A stretch of 10,924 nucleotides of DNA from Anaerolineales bacterium. Lineage in GTDB: Bacteria; Chloroflexota; Anaerolineae; Anaerolineales; UBA11657. The stretch spans positions 1 to 10,924 of the forward strand of contig CANNEJ010000026.1 in NCBI GenBank assembly GCA_947503585.1. The letters run 5' to 3'. A model generated the notes under the pieces. That model was not told the origin of the DNA. It did no database searches and was given only the letters and a program-made list of their open reading frames with translations. Shown piece by piece: positions 1-5,438 of this stretch (position 1 is its first letter; each line of letters opens with the position of its first letter). A program made the position numbers and the translations under genes.

Positions 1-981
1 GCGCAATGCCCACATCCCAAATGCGGCGCTTAGCAGCGCTGCGTATCCGGCATAGCCGATTGCCTCGTAGGGTGTGTTGACTGCGTTTTGGGCGAGCGTG
101 GCCAGCGCGCTACCGCGCAGCAGTGGATGTTCGGGCGGCGGCACGAAGACTGATAGCAGGTCCACCGACTGGCTGACCACGCCGCCCACTTGTGTGTTGG
201 TTGCGCTGACGCTGGCGTTGGCCGCCAGCATTGGCCAGTAAAGCGGCAGAAGCAGCACAAGCGCCAGTGCCAGCGCAGCCAGCAGAGCCGCCCGGATGTG
301 GCCATGGCGCAGCTGGCCCGCATGCGCCCCCACCAGCACCAGCGCCGCCGGCAGCAAAAAGTACGCCGGCAGGTTGGGGTGCCCGCTAGCAAGTAGCGCT
401 CCAAACGCCGTGCCGGCTGCGTTGCGCCAGCCCGCCGCCAGCAACAAGCGCCGCAGGAAAAATGCAAACACTGGAAAGCCGACCAGCCACACAATATTTA
501 GGTGCCCGCCGGTCATGTGGCCCCAGACGGCCGGGCTGAAGCCGAAGAGCAGGCCGCCCCAAAAGGCCGCGAGCCGGCGCCCCGTCAGGTCATACGCAAA
601 AACGAACATGGCGGCAGCGTTGAGCGCTGGCGCCAGCAGCATGGCCAGGTTGTATGCAACCGCAGGCGAAATCCACAGTGACAAAATTGCCGGCAGCATA
701 AACGCGGGCAGCTGCGTCAGCGCCAACGGCACATACTGGCCGGCCGGGTGGTTCAGAATACCAATCAGTGCCGGGCTGGCGGCGTTGCGCAGCAAAGCTT
801 CGCGCACCCACCAGATGAACCAGACATTTTCATGCGCATCGCTGCCCAGCTGGCCAACGAGCGCAGTGGACAGGCGGGCAACAGCCGGCAGGGTAAGCCC
901 GATTGCCAGCAATTGGTACAACCCAAACGCCGCCAGCACGGATCGCCAGCCAGCCAGGCGCTGCGAGAGCCGATCAAGCAT
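1..981 (-). CDS. GT-C-like multi-pass membrane glycosyltransferase, partial (N-terminal 327 aa)
   Basis: This reading frame runs open from an ATG at 981-979 to the window edge, giving 327 residues without a stop. It is a hydrophobic polytopic protein with about seven or eight predicted membrane helices (for example residues ~14-35, ~104-128, ~137-153, ~162-182, ~230-250). After the first helix comes an acidic loop, G-S-D48-A-H-E51-N-V-W, followed by an aromatic W-F-I-W-W stretch. This matches the first outer loop of GT-C glycosyltransferases, where an Asp/Glu is catalytic. A GGHLN motif (~158-162) and a P-P-P-E-H-P loop (~281-286) also recall bacterial RgtA/B/C/D- or YfhO-like families. I infer transfer of a sugar from a polyprenyl-phosphate donor outside the membrane; the acceptor is unknown. 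The start is fixed by an in-frame stop at 990-988. There is no Shine-Dalgarno site, but a TATAAG box lies 5 nt upstream. The CDS is firm; the exact function is not. Confidence 0.8.
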   Translation of the reverse strand, partial: MLDRLSQRLAGWRSVLAAFGLYQLLAIGLTLPAVARLSTALVGQLGSDAHENVWFIWWVREALLRNAASPALIGILNHPAGQYVPLALTQLPAFMLPAILSLWISPAVAYNLAMLLAPALNAAAMFVFAYDLTGRRLAAFWGGLLFGFSPAVWGHMTGGHLNIVWLVGFPVFAFFLRRLLLAAGWRNAAGTAFGALLASGHPNLPAYFLLPAALVLVGAHAGQLRHGHIRAALLAALALALVLLLPLYWPMLAANASVSATNTQVGGVVSQSVDLLSVFVPPPEHPLLRGSALATLAQNAVNTPYEAIGYAGYAALLSAAFGMWALR

Positions 982-986
982 TTTTA

Positions 987-992
987 CTTATA
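987..992 (-). promoter_or_regulatory. -10-like box for a probably leaderless transcript of the GT-C-like gene
   Basis: On the minus strand the bases TATAAG lie with only five bases (TAAAA) between them and the ATG at 981. A transcript starting the usual 6-7 nt after a -10 box would begin at or next to the start codon. No purine-rich ribosome site exists upstream and I see no convincing -35 box at 16-18 bp. The position of the box is seen; leaderless transcription is inferred. Confidence 0.4.
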
Positions 993-1119
993 CTGCCGGA
1001 TGAGTTGGGATGTTGCCGGCGCATGTAAAAGAATTTGCGCCTTGCAACAATGCCTGCCGGCCGCCGTGTTTGGGGGGCAGTGCCGGGCGCATCGGGGCTG
1101 CGCCGCACTTTAGCGCTGC

Positions 1120-1163
1120 AAAAATCCTGCCGGCTTTAGCTTTTCGCAAAGCTCCGGAGCCGG
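1120..1163 (-). terminator. Candidate Rho-independent terminator of the cation-transport operon
   Basis: On the minus strand, about 47 nt after the stop of the second TrkA gene, lies a two-part hairpin. The outer arms CCGGCT (1163-1158) and AGCCGG (1135-1130) pair. The inner arms AGCTTT (1153-1148) and AAAGCT (1143-1138) close a GCGA loop of the stable GNRA type. The asymmetric internal loop is 4 nt on one side and 2 nt on the other. Five T residues follow at 1124-1120, after a 5-nt gap. The U-tract is short and not directly against the stem, so termination may be partial. The place is right for ending the operon before the next promoter. Confidence 0.55.
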
Positions 1164-1171
1164 TGGCCGCA

Positions 1172-1200
1172 GCAATGCACGCGCGCAGCGGATGCATTGC
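1172..1200 (-). repeat. Perfect 8-bp inverted repeat just after the second TrkA gene
   Basis: Arms GCAATGCA (1172-1179) and TGCATTGC (1193-1200) are perfect complements around a 13-nt loop. The structure begins 10 nt past the stop codon at 1213-1211. A GGCC pair outside the arms (1166-1169 with 1203-1206) could extend it. It has no T-run of its own, so it may be an mRNA 3'-end stabilising structure or a protein site ahead of the terminator at 1120-1163. Confidence 0.35.
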
Positions 1201-1210
1201 CGGGCCGCAA

Positions 1211-1900
1211 TCACGCTGGCGGCAACGGCGTTTCGCCGGGGCGCGCAAACAACGCTGCCAAATGCAGCGCGCCGGCAGAATCCACCAGAGACAAAACTTC
1301 ATCGCCGGCCAGCAGCTGCGTGGTGCCTTGCGGTACCACCACTTCCGGGCCCCGCAGGATGGCACACACAAGGCAGTTGTTCGGCAGCTGCAGGTCGCGC
1401 AGGTGCATGCCCACTGCCTTGGCCCCGGGCGGAATTTTTTCCTCCACCATGGAGTACGCACCGCGGCGCAGCTTGAAGAGCGTCATCATGTCGCCCATGG
1501 ACATCTCTTCCGTCACCATCTTGGCAAGCAGGTCAGCCTGGTTCAGCGCCACATCAACGCCCATTTGCGGCGTAAACAGCCAGGCATTGATGGGGTTGTT
1601 GATGCGCGCGATGGTGCGCGCCACGCGAAATTCAAAGCGCGCCAGCGTGCACACTACCAGGTTGGATTCATCCAGCCCGGCAACAGCTGCCAGAACCTTG
1701 GCTTCCCGGATGCCGGCGCGCTCCAGCACCTCTGGTGAACTGCCATCGCCGGTCACTATCACTTCGGCCGGCAGCACGCGCTGCAGCTCCAGCAGGTCCT
1801 TGCCGCGCCGCTCCACAATGCGCACACTGTGCCGGCCCTCCAGCAGCAGGCCCGCCAGATGCAGGCCCGTGCGCCCGCCGCCCACAATCACTACATGCAT
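1211..1900 (-). CDS. TrkA-type RCK protein, second of a pair (K+ transport regulatory subunit)
   Basis: This 229-residue cytoplasmic protein has the two-part TrkA layout. The N-terminal RCK/TrkA-N Rossmann domain (~1-125) opens with the strand M-H-V-V-I-V and the dinucleotide motif G7-G-G-R-T-G, followed by an acidic residue in R-I-V-E-R at the end of the second strand. The TrkA-C domain (~140-225) is recognisable by L-P-N-N-C-L-V-C-A-I-L and L-L-A-G-D-E-V. Proteins of this family bind NAD(H), ATP/ADP or c-di-AMP and gate a K+ channel or transporter. The start is supported by AAGGAG (1913-1908), 7 nt from the ATG and overlapping the end of the upstream gene. Only 4 nt separate the two genes, so they are surely co-transcribed and probably form a hetero-oligomer. 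The arrangement resembles CeoB/CeoC of mycobacteria. No membrane segment is present. Confidence 0.92.
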   Translation of the reverse strand: MHVVIVGGGRTGLHLAGLLLEGRHSVRIVERRGKDLLELQRVLPAEVIVTGDGSSPEVLERAGIREAKVLAAVAGLDESNLVVCTLARFEFRVARTIARINNPINAWLFTPQMGVDVALNQADLLAKMVTEEMSMGDMMTLFKLRRGAYSMVEEKIPPGAKAVGMHLRDLQLPNNCLVCAILRGPEVVVPQGTTQLLAGDEVLSLVDSAGALHLAALFARPGETPLPPA

Positions 1901-1904
1901 GGTG

Positions 1905-2558
1905 TCACTCCTTGAGCGCCAGCAGCGCCACCAGCCGCTCCAGCGCCACAGCCAAAACTGAAACGTGCAAAATATCGCCGGCGCGCAGCAGGGTGCCGCT
2001 TACCGGCACAAAGGCCTGGTTGTCGCGGGTGATGGATGCAACGGTGATCTCGCCCGCCACCTGCAGCTGGCTGACGGGCTGGCCGTCCAGTGCGCGCGGC
2101 ACCTCCGCGCGCACCAGCTCCACCTCACCCTGTCCGAAGCTTTGGTGCGAGTCCACATCTGCATGCGCCAGCAGCTGCAGGGCGCGCGCGGCGCCCCAGC
2201 TGGTGGGGCAGATGGTTTGCAGGCCGAGTTTGTTATAGATGTCTGCGTTGCGGCTGTCATACACGCGCGCCAGCACGCGCGGCACGCGGAAGATGTTGCG
2301 CGCAATGCGCGCCGTGAGCACATTGGCATTATCTGAAGAGCTGGTGGCGATAAAAGACTCGGTGCTTTCAATACCCGCCTGCAACAGCGTGGCGCGGTCG
2401 TAGCCATAGCCGCACACTGTGCGGTCGGCAAAGGTTGGCCCAAGGCGCGCGAGCGCCTCGGCGTCGCGGTCCACCACGGTGACGGCGTGGCCCTCGCTGT
2501 GCAGCAGGCGCGCCACGGCTTCGCCCAGGCGGCCACACCCCATGATGATCACTTGCAT
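1905..2558 (-). CDS. TrkA-type RCK protein, first of a pair (K+ transport regulatory subunit)
   Basis: This 217-residue protein also carries a TrkA-N Rossmann domain (~1-120) and a TrkA-C domain (~140-215). It starts M-Q-V-I-I-M-G7-C-G-R-L-G, a clean G-x-G-x-x-G nucleotide loop, with acids V-V-D-R-D at the end of the second strand where the ribose of NAD(H) or a nucleotide binds. A-T-S-S-S-D-N-A-N-V is the usual TrkA loop before the fourth strand. I chose ATG 2558 over in-frame codons further upstream. It has GGAGGG at 5 nt, and an upstream start near 2606 would run into the ATPase gene and add a tail before the Rossmann strand. The gene begins 34 nt after the P-type ATPase and ends 4 nt before the second TrkA gene. 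The two TrkA proteins are clearly different in sequence, so this is not a recent tandem copy. Its membrane partner is not identified here. Confidence 0.92.
   Translation of the reverse strand: MQVIIMGCGRLGEAVARLLHSEGHAVTVVDRDAEALARLGPTFADRTVCGYGYDRATLLQAGIESTESFIATSSSDNANVLTARIARNIFRVPRVLARVYDSRNADIYNKLGLQTICPTSWGAARALQLLAHADVDSHQSFGQGEVELVRAEVPRALDGQPVSQLQVAGEITVASITRDNQAFVPVSGTLLRAGDILHVSVLAVALERLVALLALKE
1908..1913 (-). promoter_or_regulatory. Ribosome binding site of the second TrkA gene
   Basis: AAGGAG lies on the minus strand with 7 nt spacing to the ATG at 1900. It sits across the last codons of the preceding TrkA gene (stop at 1907-1905), which suggests translational coupling of the pair. 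Confidence 0.8.
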
Positions 2559-2563
2559 GACTG

Positions 2564-2569
2564 CCCTCC
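2564..2569 (-). promoter_or_regulatory. Ribosome binding site deciding the start of the first TrkA gene
   Basis: GGAGGG on the minus strand lies 5 nt ahead of the ATG at 2558. It settles the start against the upstream in-frame codons, which would overlap the ATPase gene. Confidence 0.8.
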
Positions 2570-2592
2570 ATGGCGCACGCGCTTGTGTTGTT

Positions 2593-5376
2593 TCATACCG
2601 CCGCACTGCGCGCAGCGCGCGTGCGCACGCTCAATTTGCGCAGCCATTCCATGCCGTACAAAATCACCGCATGGGCTGCAAACATCGGCAACATCCAGAA
2701 TGGCACGGGCGCATGGTCAAACAGGCGCGCCAGCGCCGGTACATAAACCAGCAACCCGATGAACACAATCTCCGCTCCCACCCCCAGCAACAACCAGCGA
2801 TTGGTAAACCAGGCCAGCCGGGTTACGCGCTCGCTCTCCGTGCGGCAGGCGAAGGCGTTGCCCACCTGCGCCGCCACCACGCCCACATGAAACACAGTTG
2901 TGGCCAGCAGGTACAGCGCGGCGCCGCTCAGGTTGATGGCCGGCAGCCAGTCCGGGCGCTGCATTCCAGCCGGTACCGGCAAGGCGCCCGCCAGCCAATA
3001 CACCGCGCCAAAGCCGGCAAAGCACAGCGCCGTTTCAATCATACCCAGCCAGGCAAAGGCGCGCAATAGCAGCTTGCGATTAATTAATGGTTCGCTGCGC
3101 GGGCGCGGCGCACGCTGCATGGTGCCGCGGTCCGGGTGCTCGCTGCCCAATGCCAGTGCCGGCAGCACATCGGTGCCCAGATCAATTGCCAGAATTTGCG
3201 GCACCGTCAGCGCCAGTGGAATGCCAAACAGGGCCGTGGCAAGAAACGGCATCACCTCCGGCACATTGCTGGCCAAAATGTAAGTGATGAAGCTGCGCAG
3301 GTTGTCATACACCGTGCGGCCTTCTTCTATGCTGGACACAATCGAGCCGAAGTTGTCATCGGTAAGCACAATGTCGGCAGCCTGGATTGCCACGTCTGTG
3401 CCCGTGATGCCCATCGCCACGCCGATGTCGGCTTTGCGCAGGGCGGGCGCGTCGTTCACGCCGTCGCCGCTCACCACCACCACATCGCCGCGCGCCTGAA
3501 ATGCCGCCACCAGGCGCAGCTTGTGCTCGGGCGCCATGCGCGCAAACAGCACTTCGCCGGCCAGCGCCGTCTGCAGTTCGCTGTCGCTCAGCTGTTCCAC
3601 TTCTGCGCCGGTGATGATGCGCGCATCGGTGCGCGTGAGGATGCCCACGCGCCGGGCGAGCGTTGCAGCCGTCAGGCCGTAGTCGCCCGTGATCATCACA
3701 ATGCGAATGCCAGCTGTACGGCAGGTGGCGACAGCGGCTGCAACCTCCGGCCGCGCCGGGTCCAGCATGCCGGCCAGCCCCAAAAATGTGAGCTGCTGCT
3801 CGACCCCGGTTTCCGTGTAGCCGCCTTGCCCGGCCAGCCGGCGCTGCGCCAGGCCCAGCACGCGCAGCGTGTTGGCCGCATAGTCCTCGTTGGCTGCCAG
3901 AATCTCGGTGCGCATTTCATCCGTCAGCGCCTGTTCGCGCCCGCCCAACATGACGCTGGTGCAAAGCTGCAGGACTTCGCGCGGCGCGCCCTTTACAATG
4001 GCCAGCTCGCCGTCCGGGCATTGATGCACAGTGCTCATGCGCTTGCGGCGCGCATCGAAGGGCAGCTCGTGCAGGCGCGGGAACTGCGTGAACATGTCGG
4101 CCGCGAGCAGCCCGCCCTTGATTGCCACCGCCAGCAGCGCGGCCTCGGTCTGGTCGCCCAGGCAGTGCCATAAGGGTTTGTCGGCGGTGGGTGCGTTCAG
4201 GCGGGCGTTGTTGCACAATGCACCGGCGCAGAGTAGATGCTTCAGGTCGGCTTGCAGTGCCGGGTCCGCGGGAGCCGGCAGTATTGCGCCTTCGGGGGCA
4301 TAGCCCACCCCGGTCACCTCCAGGCGCTGCCCGCCCACCCAAAGTGTGCGCACAGTCATTTGATTTTGGGTGAGTGTGCCGCTTTTGTCTGTGCAGATGA
4401 CAGACACTGAGCCCAGTGCCTCCAGCACAGAGAGCTGCTTTACCAGCACACCGCGCTTCGTAAGGCGCTGCGCAGCGCTCGCCAGCGTCAGCGTCACAAG
4501 CGGCGTGAGCCCCACCGGCACTGTGGCCACCAGCAACCCGAGGGTCAACAGGCCGGCATCCAGCCAGCTCATGTTAAGTTGCGTTTCGCTTATAGAAAAA
4601 ACAATTGCGGCCAGCCCGCAGGCCAATAGGGTGCTAGTGCGTGTAATGCGTTCAATCTGTTTTTGCAATGGGCTGGTTTCGCTTACCACTGCCTGCGTGA
4701 GCGTGGCAATGCGCCCGAATTGCGTGAGCGCGCCCACGCTGAAAACCACGGCGCGCGCAGTTCCGGAAACAACCGAGGTGCCGGCAAAAATAAGATTGGG
4801 GCGCTCAATCTCCGTCAGGCCCGTCCGCCGCGAGGCGGCAGCCGTCTTGCGGGCGGGCACGGCTTCGCCGGTAAGCGTGCTGTTGTTTACGCGCAGCCCA
4901 AACTCTTCCACCACGCGCGCGTCGGCGGGAATGTTGTCGCCCTCGGCCAGCACAATCACATCGCCGGGGCACAGGTCGCGCGCCGAGATTTGCTGCTGCG
5001 CACCGCCGCGTTCCACGCGCGCAAAAGCCGGCAGCAGCTGGCGCAGCGAGTCAATAGCGCGCTCGGCGCGGTAGCCCTGCCAGAAGGCGAAGGCTTCGTG
5101 CACCACAACAACGGCCCACACGACGGCAGCGCTGCCGGGCTTGCCGCCCAGCAGGGCGACCAGGCCGGCAGCCAGCAGCAGAATGGTCATGGGGTGGCGC
5201 AGCTGCAGCAACAGACGCTGCCCAAGCGACGCGGGACGCACCGCCCGCAGTTCGTTGCTGCCGTAGAGTTCACGGCGGGCAGCAGCCTCTGCGGGCAGCA
5301 GGCCGGCGGGTGCGCTATCCAGCGCGGCGAAAACTTCCGCGACCTCTAATTCGTAGACAGGTGCGGTGGTGGGCAT
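2593..5376 (-). CDS. P-type cation-transporting ATPase, Na+/K+-ATPase-like (P2/IIC) branch, with altered TM4 motif
   Basis: This 927-residue membrane pump has all P-type ATPase parts in order: an N-terminal cytoplasmic segment (~1-55); helices 1-2 (~60-105); an actuator domain with T169-G-E-A; helices 3-4 (~250-300); phosphorylation motif D330-K-S-G-T-L-T; nucleotide-binding domain with KGAP (~462-465); hinge TGDYGLTA (~563-570) and GDGVNDAP (~637-644); then six C-terminal helices. Helix 5 has S703-N-V-P-E707 and helix 6 has I-D732-L-G-T-D736, matching Na+/K+-ATPase cation-site residues. Two departures are plain. The helix-4 PEGL motif reads P-V288-G-L, so the cation-binding Glu is lost, and the phosphorylation motif has Ser for Thr. 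No beta subunit is nearby. The ion is uncertain (Na+, K+, Ca2+ or H+); K+ neighbours favour a monovalent cation. ATG 5376 fits the family N-terminus; a GTG at 5412 would add 12 residues. Neither has a visible ribosome site. Confidence 0.9.
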   Translation of the reverse strand: MPTTAPVYELEVAEVFAALDSAPAGLLPAEAAARRELYGSNELRAVRPASLGQRLLLQLRHPMTILLLAAGLVALLGGKPGSAAVVWAVVVVHEAFAFWQGYRAERAIDSLRQLLPAFARVERGGAQQQISARDLCPGDVIVLAEGDNIPADARVVEEFGLRVNNSTLTGEAVPARKTAAASRRTGLTEIERPNLIFAGTSVVSGTARAVVFSVGALTQFGRIATLTQAVVSETSPLQKQIERITRTSTLLACGLAAIVFSISETQLNMSWLDAGLLTLGLLVATVPVGLTPLVTLTLASAAQRLTKRGVLVKQLSVLEALGSVSVICTDKSGTLTQNQMTVRTLWVGGQRLEVTGVGYAPEGAILPAPADPALQADLKHLLCAGALCNNARLNAPTADKPLWHCLGDQTEAALLAVAIKGGLLAADMFTQFPRLHELPFDARRKRMSTVHQCPDGELAIVKGAPREVLQLCTSVMLGGREQALTDEMRTEILAANEDYAANTLRVLGLAQRRLAGQGGYTETGVEQQLTFLGLAGMLDPARPEVAAAVATCRTAGIRIVMITGDYGLTAATLARRVGILTRTDARIITGAEVEQLSDSELQTALAGEVLFARMAPEHKLRLVAAFQARGDVVVVSGDGVNDAPALRKADIGVAMGITGTDVAIQAADIVLTDDNFGSIVSSIEEGRTVYDNLRSFITYILASNVPEVMPFLATALFGIPLALTVPQILAIDLGTDVLPALALGSEHPDRGTMQRAPRPRSEPLINRKLLLRAFAWLGMIETALCFAGFGAVYWLAGALPVPAGMQRPDWLPAINLSGAALYLLATTVFHVGVVAAQVGNAFACRTESERVTRLAWFTNRWLLLGVGAEIVFIGLLVYVPALARLFDHAPVPFWMLPMFAAHAVILYGMEWLRKLSVRTRAARSAAV

Positions 5377-5389
5377 GATTGCGCGGTTT

Positions 5390-5412
5390 GTGCCGGCGCA
5401 GGGCGCTGGCAC
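5390..5412 (-). promoter_or_regulatory. Short hairpin between the KimA-like gene and the ATPase gene
   Basis: Arms of 10 bases (5390-5399 and 5403-5412) are complementary except for one position, around a 3-nt loop. In the minus-strand RNA the odd pair is A-C. The hairpin ends 13 nt before the ATG at 5376 and no T-run follows, so it is not a classic terminator. It could set relative expression of the two genes by pausing, RNA processing or covering the initiation region. The structure is seen; the role is inferred. Confidence 0.35.
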
Positions 5413-5438
5413 GGGCGCGGTGAAGTTGTGGCGCCGGC

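Noticed and set aside
296..1003. 235-codon plus-strand frame over the first gene
   Set aside because: The opposite strand gives a coherent polytopic membrane protein with GT-C motifs, while this frame gives a Ser/Arg/Ala-rich product with no features.
2559..2606. Longer first TrkA protein starting near 2606
   Set aside because: It would overlap the end of the ATPase gene and put 16 residues before the Rossmann strand. The ATG at 2558 has a strong GGAGGG site.
3136..4173. 345-codon open frame on the plus strand inside the P-type ATPase gene
   Set aside because: It is antisense to a gene with all P-type motifs. Its product is rich in His, Gln, Arg and Ala with no family features, as expected of a shadow frame in GC-rich DNA.
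5377..5412. GTG at 5412 as start of the P-type ATPase
   Set aside because: It adds 12 residues without family support and lies inside a hairpin. The ATG at 5376 fits the usual N-terminus, though neither start has a visible ribosome site, so this stays slightly open.
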